Of a stretch of 43,573 nucleotides of DNA, positions 29,345 to 36,462 are shown piece by piece (position 1 is the stretch's first letter; each line of letters starts with the position of its first letter). The stretch is from Gammaproteobacteria bacterium (lineage in GTDB: Bacteria > Pseudomonadota > Gammaproteobacteria > Steroidobacterales > GCA-2729495): contig JADZBS010000054.1 in NCBI GenBank assembly GCA_020851975.1, forward strand, positions 1 to 43,573, written 5' to 3'. Below the pieces are notes generated by a model. The model worked only from the letters and a program-made list of their open reading frames with translations, made no database searches and had not been told where the DNA came from. A program made the translations under genes and the position numbers.

Positions 29345-30595
29345 TCAGTAGACCCCGTGCGCCCGGGCCGCGTCGAACATGGCCTTGACGTTGGCCGGGC
29401 GCGCCTCGCGCGGAATGCCTGCCGCGCTGCCGTCCAGGATGAAGGCGCCCTCCTTGCCGACGGTCGCCACCAGCGTCTTCACCTGCTCCTCGACCTCCGT
29501 CGGGGAGCCGGCGATCAGCAGCGATCCCGACATGCCGCCGCGGATGCAGATGGTATTGCCGAACACCGCGCGGGCGCGCACCAGGTCGGTATTCTCGAAC
29601 TGGTAGGTGCAGGTTCCCGGCGGGACATCGGCGATGATCTCCAGCCGGCTGGTGCACTCGCCCTCGAAGAATGGCATCGGCGTGAGGCCGGCATCGATGA
29701 CCATCTGGATCATCCGGCGCAGTTGCGGCCAGTAGAAGGTGCGGAACTGCTTCGGCGACATGAACCCGTCGATGCCCCAGTGCAGCGGGATGAACACCAC
29801 CTTGTTCGGCAGCGTCCGGAACAGGTCGACGGCCCGGCGGCTGAAGGTATTCAGGATCATGTCGATGGCCGCGAGCAGTTCGTCCGGCCGGCGCATCATG
29901 TCGAGCATGCCGCCTTTGGCACCGCGCATGAAGTCGACGATGATGTCGAACGGGCAGAGCATCGCGCCGCCGCGGTGCGCCGGGAAGCCGAGCCCGGCCA
30001 TGCGCTGGATGAACGCGCGCTCCCGCGCGATCGTCTCCAGCGCGCACTTGCCCGCCTCGTGCAGCGTGTCCATCGCACGCTTCATCTCCTCCGTGCCGAA
30101 GGCGGCCACGTTGATCGCGGCCCCCGTGTAGACGAGGCTCGGCGGATACGGAAAGGCCGCGAGGGCTTCCAGGTTCTTCGCGGTGCGCGGCAGCATCCGG
30201 GTCAGCCAGAACCAGGAGGGGTCGGCGATCAGTTCGCGGTATTCGTCCGCGCGCATGATCTCCCGGTCGAGGTACTGGAACGGATCATCGGCGCCGATGC
30301 GGCTGCCGGGCCACTCCATCGGCTGGTAATCGATGAGGTCGAGCTGGCGGCCGATCAGGTTGCGCGTGTGCTGCTGCTCGAAGGCGTCCGGCTCGAAATC
30401 GAGGATCACCTTCTCGACGGCGCGTTCGAGCTTGTCGCCGTCGTAGACGGTTTCCGCCAGCGTGTAGCCGGCATAGCGGGCGTGGAAATCAGCGGTAAAG
30501 AACGGCGCCGGCACGCGGTCTGGCACCCGTCCGGCCATCGCCTCCTGCATGCGCCGCTGGCGTTCGGCATAGAGTTCCTGGGGTGACTTGTCCAT
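29345..30595 (-). CDS. UroD-family corrinoid methyltransferase
   Basis: The 416-residue protein has the uroporphyrinogen-decarboxylase-like TIM barrel used by MtaA, MtbA and CmuA-type methyltransferases. Supporting features are the opening GRVPDRVPAPFFTADF, RGAKGGMLDMMRRPDELL, the central VFIPLHWGIDGFM and the late MPFFEGECTSRLE plus NTICIRGGM. The zinc-binding HxC motif of MtaA/MtbA is not seen; the same place reads EGEC. This is not hemE: the context is corrinoid-dependent, with the corrinoid protein gene 3 bp upstream. It is expected to transfer a methyl group between the unknown substrate and cobalamin. The substrate cannot be read from sequence. Confidence 0.85.
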   Translation of the reverse strand: MDKSPQELYAERQRRMQEAMAGRVPDRVPAPFFTADFHARYAGYTLAETVYDGDKLERAVEKVILDFEPDAFEQQHTRNLIGRQLDLIDYQPMEWPGSRIGADDPFQYLDREIMRADEYRELIADPSWFWLTRMLPRTAKNLEALAAFPYPPSLVYTGAAINVAAFGTEEMKRAMDTLHEAGKCALETIARERAFIQRMAGLGFPAHRGGAMLCPFDIIVDFMRGAKGGMLDMMRRPDELLAAIDMILNTFSRRAVDLFRTLPNKVVFIPLHWGIDGFMSPKQFRTFYWPQLRRMIQMVIDAGLTPMPFFEGECTSRLEIIADVPPGTCTYQFENTDLVRARAVFGNTICIRGGMSGSLLIAGSPTEVEEQVKTLVATVGKEGAFILDGSAAGIPREARPANVKAMFDAARAHGVY

Positions 30596-30598
30596 CGT

Positions 30599-31249
30599 CT
30601 ACGCCGCCGTCCAGGAGTTGCACAGCGAGACCGCGTCCATGGCATTGCGGCCGAAGGCATCGGCCCGGGTGAACTCCCGGACCCGATCGTCGACCTGCCC
30701 GCCGCCGATCATGATCTTGAACCCGTCGCGGGACCGCGCCTCCTGGAAGGCCTCGATGATCTCCTTCATGGAGTCGAAGGCGAGCGTCAGGAAACCGCTC
30801 AGGGCGACGACGGACGGCTTGTGCGCATCGATGGCCGCCAGGAAGCGCTGCGCCGGCACGTCCACGCCGAGGTCAACCACCTCGTAGCCGGCGATCTCCA
30901 GCATGAAGGTGACGATGTTCTTGCCGATGTCGTGCAGGTCGCCCTTCACCGTGCCGATGACGACGCAGGCGCGATGTGCCGCGGCACCGCCGGCGCCGCG
31001 CTCGCCGATCAACGGCCGCGCCATGCCGCTGATCTCGGTGAGCATCTCGCCGGCCAGCATCAGCTCGGTCAGGAAATATTCCTCGGCCTCGTAGCGGGCA
31101 CCGACGATCGTCATCGCCTGGCGGCAGAGGTCGAGCATTCGCATCGGGTCAAAGCCGCTGTCGAGCATCTGGCGGGCCAGGGCCAGCGCCGCCTCCTCCT
31201 CCATGTCGGCCAGAAGTCCGATCAGCCGTTGGTCGTCATCGTTGCTCAT
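30599..31249 (-). CDS. Corrinoid (B12-binding) methyl-carrier protein
   Basis: The 216-residue protein is an MtaC/MtbC-type corrinoid protein. Residues about 1-85 form the N-terminal helical cap (ARQMLDSGFDPMRMLDLC, LTELMLAGEML). The Rossmann B12-binding domain follows, with the base-off motif DLHDIGKN near residue 105, the SGFLT segment and the GGGQVDD loop near the C-terminus. The histidine of DLHDIG would ligate cobalt. ATG at 31249 is chosen because AGGTG lies 5 nt upstream; a GTG at 31255 is possible. It lies 21 bp after the MetV-MetF gene and 3 bp before the methyltransferase gene. Confidence 0.93.
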   Translation of the reverse strand: MSNDDDQRLIGLLADMEEEAALALARQMLDSGFDPMRMLDLCRQAMTIVGARYEAEEYFLTELMLAGEMLTEISGMARPLIGERGAGGAAAHRACVVIGTVKGDLHDIGKNIVTFMLEIAGYEVVDLGVDVPAQRFLAAIDAHKPSVVALSGFLTLAFDSMKEIIEAFQEARSRDGFKIMIGGGQVDDRVREFTRADAFGRNAMDAVSLCNSWTAA

Positions 31250-31270
31250 CACCACACCTGTGAGGATCGT

Positions 31271-32731
31271 TCATGAATCGGAACACTGCGCAGACCGCGC
31301 CACGCCGGTGCCGGCCTTCCGGCGGGCCGGCATCGCCTCGCCCCACGCGCCGGCCTGGCGCCCGGCCAGGAGGCCGCTGCGCTCGACGAGTTCGCTGAGG
31401 CGATGCGCCTGCCGGTGCATCATCAGGTGCACGCCGGCCACGCCGGGGATCGCCCGCACCTGGTCGAGCAGTTCCAGGCAGATGTCCATGCCGGTCTTCG
31501 CCGGATCCGATGAATGTTCCAGCCGGCGGATCAGGCTGTCCGGAATGTTCGCACCCGCGACGTGTCGCTGGATCCAGGCGGCGGCCCGCGCCGAGGACAG
31601 GAACCCCAGGCCCACCAGGATGTGGCAGCGTTCGTGCAGCCCGAGATCACGGACCTCCCGCATGAAGGCCTCGAAGCGCGGCACGTCGAAGCAGTACTGC
31701 GTCTGCACGAAACGCGCGCCGGCCGCCACCTTGCGGGCCAGGTTCAGGGCGCGCGCCTCGAGCGGTTCCGCGAGCGGGCTGATCGTGGCGCCGACGAACA
31801 GCGGCGGCGCCTCGGCGAGCACCCGTCCGGAACGCAGCCGGCCCTGCGCGGAAATCATCGTGGCGGTCTGGAGCAGCGTCGCGCTGTCGAGTTCGAACAC
31901 CGGCCGGGCCCAGGCGTGATCGCCCTGCCCGATGCCGTCGCCCGTCAGGCACAGCAGGTTGCGCACGCCCAGCGCCGCGGCACCGAGGATGTCCGCCTGC
32001 AGCGCGATGACGTTGCGATCCCGGCAGCAGAGCTGCATGACCGGTTGCAGGCCTTCCCCGATCAGGAGGGCGGCGGCCGCGAGGCTCGACAGGTGGCAGT
32101 TCGCGCCGGGCCCGTCCGGCACATTCACCGCGTCCACGCAGCCCCGGTAGTGCGCGAGGCGCTGCCTGAATTCGTCCCGGACGATCACGTCCGGCGGCGT
32201 CATCTCGGCGGTGACGGCAAAGACCCCACGGCGCAGCAGTCCCTCCAGCGGACTGGCCGGATCGCGCAGGACCGCTTCGGCCGGCGATGAGGTGGCGGCA
32301 TCCTCCTCCGGTGGCGTCGTGTGCAGCCAGGCGGAGCGTCCCTGCCAGTCGTGGCGGCGCGCGGGATGGACGACGGCGAATTCACGACTGCGCTCCTGGA
32401 CCTTCAGCCCGTGCCAGGCTTCGGTCCAGACGCAGCGGCGCGACGGGGCGACCTCGCAGCCGCCGTCGGTGCGCACGCCGCCGCAGGGACCGTTGCGCAT
32501 CCCCTTCGGGCAGCGCATCGGACAGACCATCCCCGTCGCGGGCAGTACGCAGTCGCCGCACATGCGGCAGTCGAAGAGCACGGCCTTGGTCCAGCGCTCG
32601 ACGGCGGTGAAGGGTCGTTCGAGATGCGAGCCCCGGATCGCGGGACCGAGCCGTCGCACGATGCGTTCCACCAGGCCGTAGACCGCGGCGAAGAAGCGCG
32701 GAAATTTCGGTGGCAGGAACGCGAGCGACAT
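31271..32731 (-). CDS. Fused MetV-MetF methylenetetrahydrofolate reductase
   Basis: The 486-residue protein is a fusion. Residues about 50-110 are a MetV-like cysteine-rich domain (CRMCGDC, CPMRCPKGMRNGPCGG, then CEVAP and RRCVW) that can bind a metal or cluster. Residues about 170-460 are a MetF TIM barrel (VFAVTAEMTPPD, MQLCCRDRNVIALQADILG, LLCLTGDGIGQGDHAWARP, FVQTQYCFD). It interconverts methylene-THF and methyl-THF. In acetogens MetV and MetF are separate subunits. It is the first gene of the operon and closes the route between the corrinoid protein and the folate pool. ATG at 32731 is chosen by similarity; a longer frame begins at 32773. Confidence 0.87.
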   Translation of the reverse strand: MSLAFLPPKFPRFFAAVYGLVERIVRRLGPAIRGSHLERPFTAVERWTKAVLFDCRMCGDCVLPATGMVCPMRCPKGMRNGPCGGVRTDGGCEVAPSRRCVWTEAWHGLKVQERSREFAVVHPARRHDWQGRSAWLHTTPPEEDAATSSPAEAVLRDPASPLEGLLRRGVFAVTAEMTPPDVIVRDEFRQRLAHYRGCVDAVNVPDGPGANCHLSSLAAAALLIGEGLQPVMQLCCRDRNVIALQADILGAAALGVRNLLCLTGDGIGQGDHAWARPVFELDSATLLQTATMISAQGRLRSGRVLAEAPPLFVGATISPLAEPLEARALNLARKVAAGARFVQTQYCFDVPRFEAFMREVRDLGLHERCHILVGLGFLSSARAAAWIQRHVAGANIPDSLIRRLEHSSDPAKTGMDICLELLDQVRAIPGVAGVHLMMHRQAHRLSELVERSGLLAGRQAGAWGEAMPARRKAGTGVARSAQCSDS

Positions 32732-32802
32732 CACTGGATCACCCGCCGCCAGCCCGGGATACGTTGGCGCCACCTGTCATGGAACAATCCGGATCCAGGC
32801 CT

Positions 32803-32836
32803 GCCCGATGGCTCAGCGGAAACGCTGAACCAGGGC
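32803..32836 (-). promoter_or_regulatory. Long hairpin at the start of the methyl-transfer operon
   Basis: On the minus strand GCCCTGGTTCAGCG (32823-32836) pairs with CGCTGAGCCA and GGGC (32803-32818) around a TTTC loop, giving a stem of about 14 bp with one G-T pair and a 2-nt bulge. It lies 72-105 nt before the MetV-MetF ATG and overlaps the predicted transcription start. It may be an operator or a 5' mRNA structure. It lacks a T-run and does not match the cobalamin riboswitch features I know. Confidence 0.5.
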
Positions 32837-32837
32837 A

Positions 32838-32865
32838 ACGGTAGCAGCCGTGACCACAATGTCAA
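32838..32865 (-). promoter_or_regulatory. Putative promoter of the corrinoid methyl-transfer operon
   Basis: On the minus strand a perfect TTGACA (32860-32865), a 16-nt spacer and TACCGT (32838-32843) lie just before the hairpin. The predicted start is near 32831, leaving a leader of about 100 nt before the first gene. The def gene ends at 32909, so this is a dedicated promoter. Confidence 0.5.
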
Positions 32866-32908
32866 CCCGGTTGCCGAATGCGACGCTGCCTCCGCCGCCG
32901 GTGCCGGC

Positions 32909-33439
32909 TCAGCGGTGGTAGCGCTCGTACTCCGCGTCGAAGGCGAGCAGCGCCGGGTCGGCGATGCGATCGACGTAGAGCCTGCCATCGAGGTGGTCGA
33001 ACTCGTGCTGGAAGACCGTGGCAGCGAAGCCGCGCAGTTCGAGCGTGGCGGGTGTGCCTGCTCCGTCGAGGCAGTCGATACGCACGTGCCGGGGCCGTTC
33101 GACAAAACCGCGCAGCCCGGGGACCGAGAGGCAGCCTTCCCAGCAGCCGGTGGTAGCCGGGTCGAGGACTTCGACCCGCGGATTGACGAACACGGTGAGC
33201 GGCATGGGCGCGAGGTCCCCGTAGCGCGTCGGCCCGCCGGCGATCTCGATGATGGCCAGGCGCAGCGACTCGCCGACCTGCGGTGCCGCGAGCCCGATGC
33301 CGCCGTAATCGTGCAGCGTGTCGACCATGTCGGCGAGGAGCTGGCGCACGCGCTCGCTGCCGATCTCCGCCGCTGACAGCGGACGGGCGACCTGGCGCAG
33401 GACAGGATGGCCGAGGCGCAGCACGCGACGGATGGTCAT
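32909..33439 (-). CDS. def: Peptide deformylase
   Basis: The 176-residue metallohydrolase removes formyl from the N-terminal Met of new proteins. All three motifs are present: GIGLAAPQVG near 48, EGCLSVPG near 103 and the zinc-binding HEFDHLDG near 147. ATG at 33439 starts the family-like sequence; an upstream in-frame ATG would overlap the divergent oxidoreductase gene. It is not in the common def-fmt arrangement, so a second copy may exist elsewhere. It diverges from the next gene with 43 bp between starts. Confidence 0.94.
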   Translation of the reverse strand: MTIRRVLRLGHPVLRQVARPLSAAEIGSERVRQLLADMVDTLHDYGGIGLAAPQVGESLRLAIIEIAGGPTRYGDLAPMPLTVFVNPRVEVLDPATTGCWEGCLSVPGLRGFVERPRHVRIDCLDGAGTPATLELRGFAATVFQHEFDHLDGRLYVDRIADPALLAFDAEYERYHR

Positions 33440-33482
33440 GGTGCAGAGGATAGCCGACCGGGCCGGCTGCCGCGGTGGCAGA

Positions 33483-34502
33483 ATGGCGACGATGGAGATC
33501 GACATCATCCTGAACGAGTTCGCCTCGCCGCAGGAAGCGGCGGAACTCGGCCTGCTGGCCGAGCGTTACGGCATGCGCGGTGTCTGGTCGAGCAACTACG
33601 GCGGCTCGCGCGACGCCTTCTTCACGCTCTCGCTGCTGGCGCAGCAGTCATCGCGCATCCGCCTGGGGCCGATGGCGGTGAGCCCGGCCGAGCTGCACCC
33701 GTTGAAGATGGCGAACCTGCTGCTGTCCCTGAACGAACTCTCCCGCGGCCGCGCCATGATCATGGTGGGAGGTGGCGGCGCGGTGCTGCAGGCGATGGGC
33801 GGCGGGCGCGATCGCCGCGTGCGCCGCGTGCGCGAGTGCCTGCAGATCCTCAAGGGCACGGCGCCCGATCGTGTCCTGAACTTCCGCGGCGAGATCTACC
33901 AGGTGTGGGGCTACCAGCCGCGGTGGGCCACGGACACCCCGCCACTCGTCTACTACGGCGCCAATCACCCGCAGAGCCGTCGCGTGGCAGCGCAACTCGC
34001 CGACGGGCTCATCACCAGCGACTTCGTGGTGCCGCTCGTGCGCGAGTTCGTGGCGGCGACGCACGCCGAGCTGCGCGCCGCGGGGCGTGACCCGGCGACG
34101 TTTCGCATCGGCAATTTCTGGGCCTGGCACATCCGCGAGGACGCGCGCGCCTCCATGGCCGAGGCACGCCGCGAACTCATGCTGCGCGGCTGGCTGGGCG
34201 AACAGTACTTCGCACCCTTCCTCGACCCGGACGAACTCGCCCTGATGCGCGCCCACGAGCGCGACTTCCTGAACGCCTTCCTGCGCCGTAGCGACGTGAT
34301 CGAGAACGTGCCGGCAGGGCTCGTCGACAAGATGATCCGCCACATCGCCTTCGCCGGCGGGCTCGACCGGATCGAGTCCGCCATCGAGACGCTGCGTGCC
34401 TTCGCCGCCGCGGGCCTCACCGAGATCGCGCTGCGCGTGCACGACGAGCCGGCAGCGGCGATCCGCCTGATCGGCGAGCGCGTCCTGCCGGCGTTGCGAT
34501 GA
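33483..34502 (+). CDS. LLM-class (MER-like) flavin/F420 oxidoreductase
   Basis: The 339-residue protein is a luciferase-like TIM barrel of the F420-dependent MER/LLM group: EAAELGLLAERYGMRGVW, RIRLGPMAVSPAELHPLKMA, LSRGRAMIMVGGGG and PPLVYYGANHPQSRRVAAQ. Whether it uses FMN or F420 cannot be decided from sequence. ATG at 33483 was taken; ATG at 33492 in the same frame is equally possible. The gene overlaps the metallophosphatase by four bases (ATGA), so the two are co-translated. Confidence 0.87.
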   Translation: MATMEIDIILNEFASPQEAAELGLLAERYGMRGVWSSNYGGSRDAFFTLSLLAQQSSRIRLGPMAVSPAELHPLKMANLLLSLNELSRGRAMIMVGGGGAVLQAMGGGRDRRVRRVRECLQILKGTAPDRVLNFRGEIYQVWGYQPRWATDTPPLVYYGANHPQSRRVAAQLADGLITSDFVVPLVREFVAATHAELRAAGRDPATFRIGNFWAWHIREDARASMAEARRELMLRGWLGEQYFAPFLDPDELALMRAHERDFLNAFLRRSDVIENVPAGLVDKMIRHIAFAGGLDRIESAIETLRAFAAAGLTEIALRVHDEPAAAIRLIGERVLPALR

Positions 34503-35575
34503 CGCTGCGCGTCGTGCCGGCCAGCCCGCTCTTCCAGCCTCTCTTCGCCGGGCCGCTCGACATCGTCGGCGACGTGCACGGCGAACTTACCGCGCTGCGG
34601 GCCCTGCTCGACGTGCTCGGCTATCGCGCCGACGGCAGTCATCCGCACGGCCGGCGGCTGGTGTTCATCGGCGATCTCGGCGACCGTGGCGAGGACAGCC
34701 CCGGCGTGTTCGCGCTCGTGCAGGACCTGGTCGGTCGCGGGCGTGCACAGTGCCTGCTCGGCAATCACGAACTGAACCTACTGCGCGGCGCCGTCAAGGA
34801 AGGCAACGGCTGGTTTCACGCCACCGACCACGACCACGCCGAGGGCAGGTTCCTCACTGCCCGCCGCGCCTCGGCCGCCGGGCGCGACGCCATCCTCGCC
34901 TTCCTCGCCAGCCTGCCGCTGGTGCTCGAGCGCGCGGACCTGCGCCTGGTGCATGCCGCCTGGGACGACGCGGCGATCAACCTGCTGCGCGAATGCCGCG
35001 GCGACACGCCCGCGATCTACCGCGCCTATGCCGGTCGCGCCACCGAGGTGGCCCGCCAGAGCGGCCTCGCGGCACGCGCCGCCGCCGAGTGGCAGGTGCA
35101 CGGAGCGCAGCTGCGTGATCCGGCCGCCACCCTGCCCCTGCTCGAACACGTCGGCCGTCTCGATGCCCTCTACCAGATGGCCAACCCGGTGCGCATCCTC
35201 ACCTCTGGCCCCGAGGCGCTCGCCGCCGAGCCCTTCTACGCCTCCGGCAAGTGGCGCATGCTGGACCGCGTGCGCTGGTGGACGCACTACCGCCACACCA
35301 CCCCCGTGCTGGTCGGGCACTACTGGCGCTGGGCCAGCGAAGCGGCACGCGCCGCCTTCTCGCGCGGCGAGCACGACCTCTTCGACGGCACCGCCTGGAA
35401 CGCCTGGCACGGCGCGCAACGCAACGTCTACTGCCTGGACTTCGGTGTCGGTGCCCGCTACCGGGAACGCGCCACCGGCCGCCGCGACGGCTTCCACACC
35501 CGCCTCGGCGCCGTCCGCTGGCCCGAGCGCGAAGTCGTCACCGACGAAGCCCACCGCGCCATGGTCAATCAATGA
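34499..35575 (+). CDS. Calcineurin-like metallophosphatase
   Basis: The 358-residue protein has the metallophosphoesterase signature: GDVHGEL near residue 24, GDLGDRGEDS near 60, GNHELNLLRG near 88 and histidines in VHAAWDD and VGHYWRW. It resembles bacterial Ser/Thr-phosphatase and ApaH-like enzymes but is larger than ApaH. The substrate is unknown. It may dephosphorylate proteins, dinucleotides or the product of the coupled oxidoreductase (inference). Confidence 0.83.
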   Translation: MTLRVVPASPLFQPLFAGPLDIVGDVHGELTALRALLDVLGYRADGSHPHGRRLVFIGDLGDRGEDSPGVFALVQDLVGRGRAQCLLGNHELNLLRGAVKEGNGWFHATDHDHAEGRFLTARRASAAGRDAILAFLASLPLVLERADLRLVHAAWDDAAINLLRECRGDTPAIYRAYAGRATEVARQSGLAARAAAEWQVHGAQLRDPAATLPLLEHVGRLDALYQMANPVRILTSGPEALAAEPFYASGKWRMLDRVRWWTHYRHTTPVLVGHYWRWASEAARAAFSRGEHDLFDGTAWNAWHGAQRNVYCLDFGVGARYRERATGRRDGFHTRLGAVRWPEREVVTDEAHRAMVNQ

Positions 35576-35576
35576 A

Positions 35577-35604
35577 GGGTAGGAGCGACGCCAGTCGCGA
35601 CCCG
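35577..35604. repeat. REP-like palindrome
   Basis: GGGTAGGAGCGAC followed by GCCA and GTCGCGACCC forms an imperfect stem. The GTAGGAGCGAC...GTCGCGACC core is the kind of REP element scattered in Xanthomonadales and Pseudomonas genomes. It begins 1 bp after the metallophosphatase stop codon. No REP-associated transposase is in the window. Confidence 0.55.
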
Positions 35605-35610
35605 AAAAAG

Positions 35611-35757
35611 GTTTCTGGCGGAGGCAGAGGGACTCACTCGCCGCCGGCTACAGCGGCTCGCCCTGCGGGCGCCGTCGCTTCGCGACGGCGTGCCGACTCG
35701 CTCCGCGAGTCGGTCGAACCGAGGGGTTCTCACCAGCCTCTCCCTCCGCCAGTAAAC
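35611..35757. repeat. Inverted-repeat element packed with perfect hairpins
   Basis: The ends are inverted copies of each other: GTTTCTGGCGGAGGCAGAGG on the left, and the complement of GTTTACTGGCGGAGGGAGAG on the right. Inside are three hairpins in a row: CGCCC-TGC-GGGCG (35659-35671), CGCCGTCGC-TTC-GCGACGGCG (35670-35690) and CCGACTCGC-TCC-GCGAGTCGG (35693-35713). The terminal sequence is the same as the 3' end of the adjacent tRNA-Ser gene. No coding potential is credible. Confidence 0.6.
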
Positions 35758-35785
35758 AGAAACGGCCCCTCGAGGGGGCCTTTTC
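35754..35785 (-). terminator. Terminator of tRNA-Ser
   Basis: Reading from the tRNA, GGCCCCC-TCGA-GGGGCC is followed by GTTTCTGTTT, a rho-independent terminator. It sits inside a larger palindrome (35737-35807) whose right arm is the tRNA 3' end. Confidence 0.7.
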
Positions 35786-35792
35786 TGTTTAC

Positions 35793-35880
35793 TGGCGGAG
35801 GGAGAGGGATTCGAACCCCCGTGACGTTTCCGTCCCACTGATTTCGAGTCAGGGCCGTTTAGCCGCTCCGGCATCCCTCC
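35793..35880 (-). tRNA. tRNA-Ser (anticodon CGA)
   Basis: The minus strand begins GGAGGGATGCCGGAGCGG and ends with the matching acceptor arm and an encoded CCA, 88 nt in all. The anticodon loop is CTCGAAA with CGA at 35844-35846. The long variable arm (GACG-GAAA-CGTC core) marks a class II tRNA, and the T loop is GGTTCGAATC. It would read UCG codons. The bottom pair of the anticodon stem looks mismatched. Only a spurious open frame crosses it. Confidence 0.95.
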
Positions 35881-35902
35881 GCGGCCGTTCACAGGCCGGC
35901 GA

Positions 35903-35930
35903 ATTATAGGCAGGCGCGGCGAATGTGCCA
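35903..35930 (-). promoter_or_regulatory. tRNA-Ser promoter
   Basis: A perfect TATAAT (35903-35908) lies 22 nt upstream of the tRNA 5' end on the minus strand, with TGGCAC 16 nt further (35925-35930). The following unknown gene ends only 7 bp beyond the -35. Confidence 0.55.
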
Positions 35931-35936
35931 GCGCCT

Positions 35937-36260
35937 TCAGGCCACCGCCTCGACGGCAGCCAGGGCGGCGAGTACGCGGAAGAAGGCCTCGGGCCGCGCC
36001 AGCACGCCGCGGTTGCGCGCGTTGGGGTCCACCGAACAGCCGGGCGCCGCCGAGGTCCCCTGCCCGGCCTCGCTGGCGCTCTCCATCCGGTAGTACCGGA
36101 ACCAGGTCTCGAGCGGCAGCGGATCGGCGCCACGTTCGGGGCGGTGGTAGCGCCGGTAGGCCTGGTAGCGGGTGAACACGACCCGCACCTCGGCCGGGTC
36201 GATGCCCTCGTCCCGGGCCAGGTCCTGCCAGTCCGGCGGGTCCGGCTCAGCCATGCGCAT
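35937..36260 (-). CDS. Uncharacterised small protein
   Basis: The product (107 residues; 105 if the second ATG at 36254 is used) is not recognised. It is rich in charged and aromatic residues, with a conserved-looking segment YQAYRRYHRPERG followed by LETWFRYYRMES, and ends in an Ala/Val-rich helix. No signal peptide or membrane segment is evident. It is read toward tRNA-Ser and diverges from mltF. Confidence 0.5.
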   Translation of the reverse strand: MRMAEPDPPDWQDLARDEGIDPAEVRVVFTRYQAYRRYHRPERGADPLPLETWFRYYRMESASEAGQGTSAAPGCSVDPNARNRGVLARPEAFFRVLAALAAVEAVA

Positions 36261-36462
36261 ACCCGGCGGGCGGTTGCCTATTCATAACGAAACGATTCAA
36301 GAAACTACTGTAACTCATTGTTTTAACGTTCTATAGACATAATCACCCTGTCCATAACGGTGACCCGCACGGATGGTGCCCCGGCGAGCCTGCATGGTAA
36401 CGTTTGCCGCGCTGAGAGCGAACCGGCCGCGACAGATGGCCGGTAGCGGAGGAAAAAGACAC
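36261..36462 (+). promoter_or_regulatory. AT-rich promoter region and leader of mltF
   Basis: This is the most AT-rich stretch of the central part of the window. TATAGA (36332-36337) and CATAAT (36338-36343) are candidate -10 boxes, with TGTAAC 17 nt before the former. Downstream, ACCGGCC and GGCCGGT (36422-36444) can form a 7-bp hairpin just before the GGAGG ribosome binding site (36448-36452). No other feature is seen. Confidence 0.4.

Noticed and set aside
29345-30595. Uroporphyrinogen decarboxylase (hemE)
   Set aside because: The fold is shared, but the neighbouring corrinoid, reactivator and folate methyltransferase genes and the sequence pattern point to the methyltransferase branch.
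32803-32836. Cobalamin or SAM/SAH riboswitch upstream of the methyl-transfer operon
   Set aside because: The stem-loop lacks the B12 box and other core elements I know, and the leader is too short for a cobalamin riboswitch.
35569-35892. 107-codon minus-strand frame over the tRNA region
   Set aside because: It reads through tRNA-Ser, its terminator and the hairpin element; such frames are common mis-annotations.
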